Below, in pieces: positions 1-6,109 of a stretch of 8,736 nt of DNA (position 1 is its first letter; the number at the start of each line of letters is the position of its first letter). The translations under genes were made by a program, and so were the position numbers. The notes beneath the pieces are model-generated. The model saw nothing but the letters and a program-made list of their open reading frames with translations, did no database searches and was not told the DNA's origin. Source of the stretch: Pseudomonadota bacterium (GTDB lineage Bacteria > Myxococcota_A > UBA796 > SXON01); contig SXOM01000545.1 of assembly GCA_005776735.1 (NCBI GenBank), positions 1-8,736 on the forward strand, given 5' to 3'.

Positions 1-2
1 CC

Positions 3-1166
3 GGCGGCGCCCCGGCGCCCCGCCTGCGCGCACCGCCGTTCCGGGCCGTCCCGGGGCCCACCCCGCGCGAGAGCTCCTGGCTCACGCTCGCGCGCCGTCG
101 GGGCGGCCGTGTGCCGGTGTCGGTGTCCGCCGGCTGCGACCGCCGCTGCCACTTCTGCGTGGAAGGGAGCTTCGTCGGCGGCGCGGTGCGGCCGCGGCCG
201 GTCGAGGAGGTGCTCGCCGAGATCACGCTGCTCCGCCGCGTGGGCGTCACGCGCGTCTGGCTCGCGGCGAGCGAGCTGAACGTGCCCGACACCCGCCACG
301 CGACGACGCTCCTGCGTGCGCTCGCGGCCGCGCGCGTGGACGTGGCGGTGGCGGGCTTCCTGCAACCGGCGCCGGTCGACGACACGATGCTCGACGCGCT
401 GGAGGCGGTCGGCGTCGATCCCGCCACGCTCTCGTGGGAGCTCGGGCACCTCGATGACGGCCTGCTGCGCGCGGGGGCGGGACCGGCCAACCGCGCGCAG
501 ATCGAGGCGCTCGTGGAGCGGTACCGGCGGCGCGGGTACCGCACGCTGGGCGGGAGCGTGCTCTTCGGCGCGCACCCGCACGAGGACGACGCGTCGATCG
601 ACCGTGCCCTGGCCGCCGCCCACGAGCTCGACGCCGCCCTCCCCGGCGGCCTCGGCCTCGCGTGGGCGGCGGGCGGCCGCGTGTACGCGAGCGCACCCCT
701 CGGCCGGTGGGTCGCCGCCAACCTCGAAGCGGCGAGGCCGCACCTCGTCGGGCGCGTGACGCCGGGGTTCGCCGCGCCGCTGGTCTACTGCCGGCCGGGC
801 CGCCCCCGTGAGCTCTACGCCCGCGTCGAGGCCGGCCTGCGGGGGATGCGCGGGGCGGTACAGGCGCTCAACGCGGAGACCGAGCTGCGGCCTTCCGCGC
901 TCGAAGTCGAGCGGTGGGTGAACCTGGCGGTGCTGCGCGCGGAGGCCGGCGACGGGCCCGGGGCGGCCCGCGCGTGCACGGCGGCGCTCCGGCGCGCACC
1001 CGAACATCGGGAGGCCCTGCGTCAACTGGCATTGGTACAGGCCAATCTCCTCGGTCGCCCGGCAGCCGGACTCGCGACGCTCCGCCGGCTGCTGCCGTTG
1101 TGTCCGGCGGAGAGCGCCGCCGAGGTGCGGGCGGCGATCACGCTGTTGGAGGCGGCCCTCCCCTGA
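3..1166 (+). CDS. Radical SAM protein with C-terminal TPR region (5' partial)
   Basis: The frame is open from base 3, so the gene starts upstream of the window; the GTG at 111 is internal, because the 36 preceding codons read like the usual lead-in to a radical SAM core. The first motif is CDRRCHFC (CxxxCxxC), encoded at about 135-158; by family knowledge its three cysteines bind the [4Fe-4S] cluster that cleaves S-adenosylmethionine. A partial TIM-barrel-like stretch follows, including a WELGHLDDGLLR segment and a GGSVLFGAHPHEDD segment resembling the usual 'LFGxPxE' loop. The last ~85 residues (encoded from about 910) form two TPR-like helical pairs (AEAGDGPGAARACTAALRRA, then a second unit ending CPAE), suggesting a protein partner. 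Any B12-binding or other N-terminal domain would lie outside the window. The substrate is unknown. An Rrf2-type regulator follows 107 bases downstream on the same strand. The radical SAM assignment is firm; the TPR call is by pattern only. Confidence 0.85.
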   Translation, partial: GGAPAPRLRAPPFRAVPGPTPRESSWLTLARRRGGRVPVSVSAGCDRRCHFCVEGSFVGGAVRPRPVEEVLAEITLLRRVGVTRVWLAASELNVPDTRHATTLLRALAAARVDVAVAGFLQPAPVDDTMLDALEAVGVDPATLSWELGHLDDGLLRAGAGPANRAQIEALVERYRRRGYRTLGGSVLFGAHPHEDDASIDRALAAAHELDAALPGGLGLAWAAGGRVYASAPLGRWVAANLEAARPHLVGRVTPGFAAPLVYCRPGRPRELYARVEAGLRGMRGAVQALNAETELRPSALEVERWVNLAVLRAEAGDGPGAARACTAALRRAPEHREALRQLALVQANLLGRPAAGLATLRRLLPLCPAESAAEVRAAITLLEAALP

Positions 1167-1191
1167 AACGAGGACGGATGTGCGACCGAGC

Positions 1192-1241
1192 GCGACGCGC
1201 GCTGGCCAATCTGGACCTCGGGACCGGTCGCGGCGCGTCGC
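1192..1241. repeat. Perfect 9-bp inverted repeat upstream of the Rrf2 gene
   Basis: GCGACGCGC at 1192-1200 is the exact reverse complement of GCGCGTCGC at 1233-1241, with 32 bases between. It lies between the stop of the radical SAM gene (1166) and the Rrf2 start (1274). It could be a terminator stem without a T-tract, or a DNA-level control site. GC-rich inverted repeats also arise by chance in DNA of this composition. Confidence 0.3.
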
Positions 1242-1258
1242 CCACCCCACCGGTCGAT

Positions 1259-1264
1259 TAGGCT
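1259..1264 (+). promoter_or_regulatory. Possible -10 element of the Rrf2 gene
   Basis: TAGGCT lies 9 bases before the GTG start, and its first three bases form the in-frame stop upstream of that start. The 10-base string TAGGCTCCGG (1259-1268) recurs exactly ahead of mntA (6104-6113). No convincing -35 box is seen 17 bases upstream. If it is a -10 box, the transcript would have almost no leader, which would fit the lack of a clear Shine-Dalgarno. ACCGGTCG occurs twice upstream (1223-1230 and 1249-1256). Confidence 0.3.
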
Positions 1265-1273
1265 CCGGAAACT

Positions 1274-1741
1274 GTGCGACCCTCCCCAGGAAATTCCGGC
1301 ATTCCGACCCTCACGCTCGGGCAGCGGTACGCGCTGGCGGCGGTGGCGACGCTCGCCCGCCACCCTCGTGATCGGTACGTGCCCGTCGCCGACCTCGCCG
1401 CCGAAGCCAGCGCGCCGGGGCCGTTCCTGGCCAAGGTGCTCTCCGCGCTGGTGGTGGCGGGCGTCCTCGACGGTCGCCGCGGGCACTACGGCGGTTACCG
1501 CCTGGCGCGCGCCCCCTCCCGCATCCGGCTGCACGACGTGGTCTCGGCGTTGGCCACCAGCGACGAGCCGGAGGATCGCAACCCGTGCGCGATGGGCGCG
1601 CGGGCGTGCTCGCCGCGGCATCCGTGTGGGCTCCACGAGCAGTGGGGCGCGGCGTTGGTGCCCTTGCGCACGTTGCTCCACGACCGCACGGTGGCCGACC
1701 TGGTGAAGGACGCTCCCGCCGAGGTCGAGCCGGCGGGCTAG
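1274..1741 (+). CDS. Rrf2-family transcriptional regulator, possible Fe-S sensor
   Basis: A 155-residue protein with the Rrf2 winged helix-turn-helix: LGQRYALAAVATLA (residues 15-28) matches the opening helix, PVADLAAEASAPGPFLAKVL the helix-turn-helix, and GRRGHYGGYRLA (68-79) the wing. Cys105, Cys112, Cys118 and His121 are spaced C-x6-C-x5-C-x2-H. E. coli IscR holds its [2Fe-2S] cluster with C-x5-C-x5-C-x2-H, so a redox or Fe-S sensing role is plausible but the first gap is one residue longer. It would act as a dimer on operator DNA. GTG at 1274 is the first start after an in-frame stop at 1259-1261 and puts the conserved domain close to the N terminus, as usual in the family. It follows one radical SAM gene and converges on another with an 18-base gap. 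Targets are unknown. It is not in an isc operon here, so I do not call it iscR. Confidence 0.9.
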   Translation: MRPSPGNSGIPTLTLGQRYALAAVATLARHPRDRYVPVADLAAEASAPGPFLAKVLSALVVAGVLDGRRGHYGGYRLARAPSRIRLHDVVSALATSDEPEDRNPCAMGARACSPRHPCGLHEQWGAALVPLRTLLHDRTVADLVKDAPAEVEPAG

Positions 1742-1757
1742 GCAGCGAGCCGCGCCG
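1731..1757. terminator. Hairpin at the convergent Rrf2/radical SAM junction
   Basis: Arms 1731-1739 and 1748-1757 pair over 9 bp with one bulged G at 1752 and an 8-base loop. The hairpin spans the Rrf2 stop codon and most of the 18-base gap to the opposing gene. There is no T-tract on either side, so it is at best a bidirectional stem-only terminator. Confidence 0.35.
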
Positions 1758-1759
1758 AC

Positions 1760-3229
1760 TCAGGGAGCCGGTACTTCGTCCAACGCACGTTTCCATGCAG
1801 CGAAGTTGCCACCGCCCTCGACGGCGCGCAGGACGGCTTCGCCCTCGGCCACCCCGCCCGAGGCCAGGCGATGTTCGACCCACGCCCACCGCGCGGAGGT
1901 GGGTCGGACCTCGGCGCGGACCCCGCGGAGGCCGGCGCGTAGGCGATCCAGGCGCGCTTCGACGACCTTGATCCCCGCGAACTCGGCACCGTCGAGCGGC
2001 GTGTTCCGCTTGGGCACGAAGGGGGCCAGGCCCAAGGCGACCGGGTGGATGGCCGCGAGCTGGCGGGTGAACACGATCAGCTCGTCCACGTCGGCGTCGG
2101 TCTCGCCGGGGACGCCGAGCATCATGTAGACCTTGAGCGTGCGGTAGCGGTGCGCGCGGGCGGCCTCGGCGCACGCCACCAGGTGCGCCTCGGTGGTGCC
2201 CTTGTGCAGGTCGCGGCGCAGGCGTTGGCTGGGGGCGTCGCTGGCGACGGTGAGCGTCTGGTAGCCGGCGGCGCGGAGCAGGCGCGGGATGTCGGGCTTG
2301 AGCGCGACACGGTCGGCGCGGAGCGACGAGATGCCGACGCCCTTGCCACGGGCCACGAGGGCCTCCAGCAGGCCGACGAGCTGCGGGTGGTCGCTGATCG
2401 CGGCGCCGACGAGGCCCACGCGCGGCGCTTCGTCGGGCACCAGGGACAAGAGCCGTTCGACGTCGACCAGCCGCATGCCGCCGTTGGTGCTGCGGCGCAT
2501 CACGCAGAAGGTGCAGCCGCGGTGGCACCCGCGCTCGCCCTCGAGCAGGAACATCTCGCGGAGCTCGGCGTCGGGAGACCACAAGCGCGAGCGGGCGGGC
2601 AAGTGGGCGTCGAGCGCCTTGGCCACCGGCACCGGGGCGACGCCCGCCGCGGGCACCCACCCGCCGGCGAGCTCCGCCACGTGGTCCAGGCGACCGGTGT
2701 CGAAGAAGCCGGCCACCGCGGGGACCACGACGTCGTCGGCCTCGCCGGCGAGCATGGCGTCGGCGTAGGGCAACAGCGGCGTGGGGTTGGAGAACGTGAG
2801 CGGACCGCCCACGAGCAGCTTGGGGTGCCCCGGCCCGCGGTCGCGGCGGAGCGGCGGGATGCCGGCGAGGCGCAAGAGCTCCACGAGGCCGGCCAGCTCG
2901 AGCTCGTAGGCCACCGACACCGCGATGAGCGGGAAGGTCCCCAGCGGCGAGAGGCTCTCCATCGACACCGGCGCCAGGCGGGCGCGGCGGTGGGCTTCGA
3001 CGTCGTCGGGGAGCATCACCCGCTCCACGCCGAAGCCGGCGTCGGCCAGGAGCGACGCGATCCACTGGTACCCCAACGAGCTCATCGCGGCGCGGTAGGG
3101 CGAGGGGTACGCCAGCGCCACGCGTGCGGACCCACGGGGGAACGGCCGCCCGGCCTCGCGCGCCCGCAGAGCCTGGAGCGCCTGGGTTTGGTCGCGGCCG
3201 ATCACGGGCGGCGGGTAACCGGTGTCCAA
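1760..3229 (-). CDS. Radical SAM protein, TIGR03960-like, uncharacterised
   Basis: A 489-residue protein. Residues ~36-170 form a B12-binding-like Rossmann region with the family landmarks VALAYPSPYRAAMSSLGY, MESLSPLGTF, AYELELAGLVELLRLAGIPP and VGGPLTFSNP, but I see no DxHxxG cobalamin motif. The radical SAM core follows, with CHRGCTFC (Cys235, Cys239, Cys242) as the cluster site, a SSLRADRVALKPDI segment, APSQRLRRDLHKGTTEAHL, and LGVPGETDADVDE. The C-terminal part (W448 to about W479) matches the last segment of that family. The substrate is unknown. Known TIGR03960 proteins are often fused or paired with DUF2344; none is visible here. The start is uncertain: TTG at 3229 is the outermost start found, and GTG at 3205 (481 residues) is equally reasonable; neither has a Shine-Dalgarno. 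The gene is divergent from an exported-protein gene and convergent with the Rrf2 gene. Confidence 0.87.
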   Translation of the reverse strand: MDTGYPPPVIGRDQTQALQALRAREAGRPFPRGSARVALAYPSPYRAAMSSLGYQWIASLLADAGFGVERVMLPDDVEAHRRARLAPVSMESLSPLGTFPLIAVSVAYELELAGLVELLRLAGIPPLRRDRGPGHPKLLVGGPLTFSNPTPLLPYADAMLAGEADDVVVPAVAGFFDTGRLDHVAELAGGWVPAAGVAPVPVAKALDAHLPARSRLWSPDAELREMFLLEGERGCHRGCTFCVMRRSTNGGMRLVDVERLLSLVPDEAPRVGLVGAAISDHPQLVGLLEALVARGKGVGISSLRADRVALKPDIPRLLRAAGYQTLTVASDAPSQRLRRDLHKGTTEAHLVACAEAARAHRYRTLKVYMMLGVPGETDADVDELIVFTRQLAAIHPVALGLAPFVPKRNTPLDGAEFAGIKVVEARLDRLRAGLRGVRAEVRPTSARWAWVEHRLASGGVAEGEAVLRAVEGGGNFAAWKRALDEVPAP

Positions 3230-3235
3230 GGGGTT

Positions 3236-3241
3236 AGGAGG
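3236..3241 (+). promoter_or_regulatory. Strong ribosome binding site deciding the ATG at 3249
   Basis: AGGAGG is a full Shine-Dalgarno match, 7 bases before ATG 3249. It favours that start over the in-frame GTG at 3222. The same bases are part of TTAGGAGG, so an overlapping TAGG-type -10 element cannot be excluded. Confidence 0.65.
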
Positions 3242-3248
3242 CCTGGGA

Positions 3249-3965
3249 ATGCTGCTGCTCCTGTGGTCGGCCCTGGCCTGGGCCGACGAGACGACGATGA
3301 CCTACGACCTGCTCCTCGGCGGCAAGGACGTGGGCGATCGCACCGTGTCGGTACGCTACCTCGCGCGCGACGACGGCGAGCGGCGGGTGCTCAGCGTGGT
3401 CACCACGGTCGACTCGCCGGTGGGCGTGGCGAAGTGCCGGCAGTCGGGGCAGTCGAGCTCCCGCGGCGCCAGCTTCACCACCTCGCTGCAGCTCGGCGAG
3501 GCGGTGTCCGAGGTGCAGGGCATCGAGGCGCCGTCGGGGGCGTGGCAGCTCGTCCGGGCCGACGCCGAGGGCGTCCACGAAGCCACCCTCACCCGCGCGC
3601 AGGTGCACCTCACGACGATGGATCTCTTCGATCCCGGGCGCACCCGTCTCCTGCTCGACGCCGGGCCGGTCGGCTTGTTGCTCGCAGAGACCGGGGCCCT
3701 GGTCGAAGGCGAGCTCTCGGTGGGTGAGCCGGCCACGGTCAAGGTCGGGGGCAAGGCGCTGGGCGGCACCCGGTACCGCCTGCGCTCGGCCGAGGGCGAC
3801 GCGGAGTTCGTGGTGGACGCCGACGGGGTCTTGTTGTCGTCCGAGCTCACGTTCCTCGGGGGTACGTTCCGCACCGTGGCGCGCACCGCGCCGACGCCGC
3901 GCAACTTCGGCACGATCGAGGTGGTCGACTCCCCCGGCGGCGACACGCGCGAGGCCGACCTGTAG
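3249..3965 (+). CDS. Exported hypothetical protein, DUF3108/DUF6134-like pattern
   Basis: A 238-residue protein from ATG 3249, preceded by AGGAGG at 7 bases. It opens with a hydrophobic stretch ending in Ala-Trp-Ala before Asp-Glu (MLLLLWSALAWA|DE), a signal-peptidase I type site. From this start the signal peptide would be only 12 residues with no positive charge. Starting at GTG 3222 adds nine residues (MSKGLGGLG) and gives a normal 21-residue signal, so 3222 is a real alternative. The mature part is mostly alternating beta-strand-like sequence: TYDLLLGGKDVGDRTVSVRY near the start and GTRYRLRSAEGDAEFVVDAD with VLLSSELTFLGG near the end. This layout resembles periplasmic DUF3108 or DUF6134 proteins, by pattern only. 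There is one cysteine and no catalytic motif. It is expected in the periplasm or outer-membrane space. It diverges from the radical SAM gene and converges on the PilZ gene with an 18-base gap. Confidence 0.75.
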   Translation: MLLLLWSALAWADETTMTYDLLLGGKDVGDRTVSVRYLARDDGERRVLSVVTTVDSPVGVAKCRQSGQSSSRGASFTTSLQLGEAVSEVQGIEAPSGAWQLVRADAEGVHEATLTRAQVHLTTMDLFDPGRTRLLLDAGPVGLLLAETGALVEGELSVGEPATVKVGGKALGGTRYRLRSAEGDAEFVVDADGVLLSSELTFLGGTFRTVARTAPTPRNFGTIEVVDSPGGDTREADL

Positions 3966-3977
3966 CGTCGCGCGGTG

Positions 3978-3992
3978 GCCGCCTCAGGCGGC
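3978..3992. terminator. Short GC hairpin at the convergent exported-protein/PilZ junction
   Basis: GCCGCC TCA GGCGGC is a perfect 6-bp stem with a 3-base loop. It lies just after the exported-protein stop (3965) and overlaps the last codons of the opposing PilZ gene (stop at 3984-3986). No T-tract follows in either direction. Confidence 0.35.
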
Positions 3993-5585
3993 GGCGCTCG
4001 TGCGCACGCGGCGACGGTCCTGCACCCACTTCGCCACCCGCGCCCGGCGGTTCTCGTAGTCGGTGGTCATCGGGGCGTCGAACTGGATGCCGACGCGCGA
4101 TCCCTCGTCGCACCCGCCCACGGACCGGAGGATCACGCCGAACTGGAGCTCGGGTTCGCTGGCGACCAGGCGCAGCACCAGCGTGGCCTGGGTGCCCGAC
4201 GCGGCGAGCGCGCCCGGCCCCACCGGCACCACGAGGCCGGCGCCGTCGGCGCTGAGGTCGGTCACCCGCACGGGCAGGGCCCCACCGGCGGACACCACCA
4301 GCTCTGCCGACACCTCCGCCGCTTCCAGGCTCACCCGCTCCGCGCCGCGGGCGAACGCGAGCGCGGCGACGTCCGGTGGGGTGGCGGGCAGCCCCGCGCC
4401 CTGCGACAGCGCGAAGACGTACTCCCAGCCGTCTTCGGTCTCGGTGCGCAGCGACACGGTCAGGTCGACCTCTTCGCCTCCGGCGATCCACCCCACCCGC
4501 GCCACCATGCCGGGCGCGAGGTCGACGGCGGTGTAGCGCGGCACCTGCAGCACGAGGTGGGCGACGCTCAGGTCCACGAGGTTCGCGAGCTCGCGCCGGG
4601 ACTCGCCGGCGTCGACGACCAGCGCACCCTCCGGCACCAGCGCCGCCAGGGCCTTGCGGCGGGCCGCGGCACGGTCGTCGTGCAGCGCGCCGACCGAGCG
4701 CGCCTGGGCTTCGGCGCCGACGGCCCGGGTCTCGACTTCGACCACTCGCCCGCTGAGCGCGACGCGCAGCGCTTCGAGCTCGCGCAAGAGCGGGTCGCCG
4801 CCGTGCCGAACCTTCGCCTCGCCGCCCGACGCCACCACCCGACGCAGCTCCGCGAGCGCCCGGTCGCGCTCCCGGTCGGCGGGCCGCGCCAAGAGGAAAC
4901 CTCCGCCGAGGAGCACCACCCAGGCCACCACTGCGGCCCCCACCGGGCGCCGGGCGTCGGTGCGGGCCGCCGCGAGGGCGGCGGTCACGTCGGACTCGAG
5001 CTCCAGGACGGCGGTGGTCTGCCCGTGGCGATCGACCAGCGGCAACCACGTCTGCACCCGCGCACCGCGGGTCTCGGACTCCACCAGGCGCCACGCGGGC
5101 CGTCCCGCGGTCCACGCGTCGCGCATCTCGGGGACGTAGTCGGCGGGGGCCCGCCAGCGGGGTTCGGCGGTCGCCGCGACGATCTCCTGGAGGGCGCCCT
5201 TCCGGCGATCGTGCGGTCCCGACCGTACCGCCTCGGCCGCGGCGTCGGCCGGTCGCAGGGTGCGCACCCGGGTCAGTTCGCCGACCTCGCCGAAGCGGAC
5301 CAGCGCCTCGTGCTGCTCGCGGAGCCAGGTCCCGTGGCCGTACCAGCTCCACAACGCGTCCGGCTCGTCGTACATCGCGGCGAGCCGTTCGTGGTCGGCC
5401 ACCTCGAAGCCCCGGTGCAGCTCGGCGGCCAGGGCGGTGACCCGCCGGGCTTCGGCGTCGACCACGTCCACCTGGGCGCGCTGCGACTCCCAGGCGGCCA
5501 ACCCGCCGATTCCGGCAGCACCGACCACCCCGACGAAGAGGGCGATGCGGGCAGCGAGCGGAACCCCGAGGGTGGAGACGGACAT
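3984..5585 (-). CDS. Two-TM sensor-like protein with cytoplasmic PilZ domain
   Basis: A 533-residue protein. TM1 is at ~14-32 and TM2 at ~215-234. Between them lies a ~180-residue region outside the membrane, ending in a Cache-like strand pair (RVQTWLPLVDRHGQTTAVLE); this sensor assignment is inferred. After TM2 comes an Arg/Glu-rich HAMP- or coiled-coil-like linker (~236-316). Residues ~310-396 look like a degenerate PilZ or YcgR-N-like beta domain (LANLVDLSVAHLVLQVP). Residues ~409-505 form a canonical PilZ domain with RxxxR (Arg413, Arg417), DxSxxG (Asp443, Ser445, Gly448) and RVGIQF. In PilZ proteins these motifs contact cyclic di-GMP, so binding is plausible. There is no kinase, GGDEF, EAL or methyl-accepting domain, so output is probably a protein contact. 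ATG 5585 is preceded only by a weak GGGAT, which lies in a leader hairpin. It diverges from the DUF4870 gene. Confidence 0.87.
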   Translation of the reverse strand: MSVSTLGVPLAARIALFVGVVGAAGIGGLAAWESQRAQVDVVDAEARRVTALAAELHRGFEVADHERLAAMYDEPDALWSWYGHGTWLREQHEALVRFGEVGELTRVRTLRPADAAAEAVRSGPHDRRKGALQEIVAATAEPRWRAPADYVPEMRDAWTAGRPAWRLVESETRGARVQTWLPLVDRHGQTTAVLELESDVTAALAAARTDARRPVGAAVVAWVVLLGGGFLLARPADRERDRALAELRRVVASGGEAKVRHGGDPLLRELEALRVALSGRVVEVETRAVGAEAQARSVGALHDDRAAARRKALAALVPEGALVVDAGESRRELANLVDLSVAHLVLQVPRYTAVDLAPGMVARVGWIAGGEEVDLTVSLRTETEDGWEYVFALSQGAGLPATPPDVAALAFARGAERVSLEAAEVSAELVVSAGGALPVRVTDLSADGAGLVVPVGPGALAASGTQATLVLRLVASEPELQFGVILRSVGGCDEGSRVGIQFDAPMTTDYENRRARVAKWVQDRRRVRTSAAA

Positions 5586-5587
5586 GA

Positions 5588-5622
5588 CATCCCGGGGATC
5601 GGCAGCGACCCGGCCCGGGATG
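5588..5622. promoter_or_regulatory. 9-bp inverted repeat in the PilZ/DUF4870 divergent region
   Basis: CATCCCGGG (5588-5596) and CCCGGGATG (5614-5622) are exact reverse complements with a 17-base spacer. Read as RNA on the minus strand, the downstream arm ends 2 bases before the PilZ start codon and covers its only Shine-Dalgarno-like bases, so the hairpin could hold translation down. As DNA it could be an operator shared by both divergent genes. Confidence 0.45.
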
Positions 5623-5645
5623 AGCCCCCGCCGGCCGCGGGTGGA

Positions 5646-5667
5646 TATGCTGCCCTCCCTCCTGGAG
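5646..5667 (+). promoter_or_regulatory. Possible -10 element and RBS of the DUF4870 gene
   Basis: TATGCT (5646-5651) is a candidate -10 box with no clear -35. GGAG (5664-5667) lies 7 bases before GTG 5675 and decides that start; the in-frame ATG at 5687 would be 19 bases away, too far. The -10 element is tentative; the ribosome binding site is good. Confidence 0.45.
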
Positions 5668-5674
5668 ACTGCCT

Positions 5675-5989
5675 GTGTCCAACGCGATGACCTGGGGTGA
5701 GACCCCGACCAGTGACGACAAGTTGTGGGCGATGGTCGCCCACCTCTCCTCGTTCGTCTTCCCGTTCCTCGGTTCGCTCGCCCTGTACCTCATCTTCAAG
5801 GACAAGGGCCGCTTCGTGAAGTACCACGCGGTGCAGTCGTTGGTCTTCCAGCTCGTGGCCTGGGTCATCGGCGGCGTCACGTGCGGCTTCGGCTTCGTGA
5901 TCATGCTCGCTCAGCTCTGGCTCGCCTACCGCGCCTACCAGGGCGAGTGGAACGGCTACCCGCTCATCGAAGGCGTCGGGAAGGACTGA
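5675..5989 (+). CDS. DUF4870 family small membrane protein
   Basis: A 104-residue protein with the DUF4870 signature: a short hydrophilic N terminus (SDDKLWAMVAHLSSF), a first hydrophobic segment at ~22-41 ending in LIFKDKG, then FVKYHAVQSLVFQL (residues 47-60, the conserved histidine-glutamine region), a hydrophobic stretch at ~58-88, and the closing AYRAYQGEWNGYPLI motif. The length is normal for the family. These are inner-membrane proteins related in fold to Tic20-type four-helix proteins, with no settled function. GTG 5675 is chosen for its GGAG at 7 bases. It is divergent from the PilZ gene with an 89-base shared control region, and is followed by a 126-base repeat-rich gap before mntA, so it is probably a single-gene transcript. 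Confidence 0.9.
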   Translation: MSNAMTWGETPTSDDKLWAMVAHLSSFVFPFLGSLALYLIFKDKGRFVKYHAVQSLVFQLVAWVIGGVTCGFGFVIMLAQLWLAYRAYQGEWNGYPLIEGVGKD

Positions 5990-5997
5990 GCTCGGGG

Positions 5998-6058
5998 GGG
6001 CGCCCCGCGACCGGCCCGGACGGCGGCCGAGTCCGGCGGGCGCCCCGCGGCCCGGACG
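5998..6058. repeat. Imperfect GC-rich direct repeat with competing hairpins
   Basis: GGGCGCCCCGCG at 5998-6009 recurs at 6038-6049, and GGCCCGGACG at 6013-6022 recurs at 6049-6058, so a block of ~21-25 bases is present twice with a small indel. GTCCGG at 6031-6036 can pair with CCGGAC at 6016-6021 or with CCGGAC at 6052-6057, giving two mutually exclusive stems. It lies between the DUF4870 stop and the mntA promoter, so it may serve as a terminator. No T-tract is seen. Confidence 0.4.
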
Positions 6059-6080
6059 ACGCGGGACTGAGGCGAGGCGC

Positions 6081-6109
6081 TTGCCGCGGCCGGGGCGCAA
6101 GCGTAGGCT
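6081..6109 (+). promoter_or_regulatory. Putative sigma70-like promoter of mntA-hepT
   Basis: TTGCCG (6081-6086) and TAGGCT (6104-6109) are separated by 17 bases, the ideal spacing, with matches to the outer bases of both consensus boxes. Transcription would begin about 7 bases after the -10 box, at or next to the GTG start at 6116, giving a leaderless message. This agrees with the absence of a Shine-Dalgarno. Confidence 0.45.

Noticed and set aside
1274..1741. Naming the Rrf2 gene iscR
   Set aside because: It is not part of an isc operon, the cysteine spacing differs by one residue, and other Rrf2 sensors share similar ligands.
1311..3065. Long minus-strand open frame of 584 codons
   Set aside because: It is rich in Arg, Ala, Gly and Pro with no motif and runs out of frame through the well-supported radical SAM gene and across the Rrf2 gene; a high-GC artefact.
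3218..3223. ACCGGT between the divergent starts as an Rrf2 operator shared with 1223-1256
   Set aside because: The 6-base string also occurs inside coding sequence (for example near 2693 and 7013) and is expected often at this GC content.
2045..3727. Plus-strand open frame of 560 codons
   Set aside because: It runs antisense to the minus-strand radical SAM gene and out of frame through the exported protein; composition is typical of a GC-driven shadow frame.
3847..5904. Minus-strand open frame of 685 codons, and a plus-strand frame at 3975-5690
   Set aside because: Both overlap the PilZ gene, whose transmembrane segments and motifs prove the coding frame. The long frames have no domain and very high Arg/Gly/Pro content.
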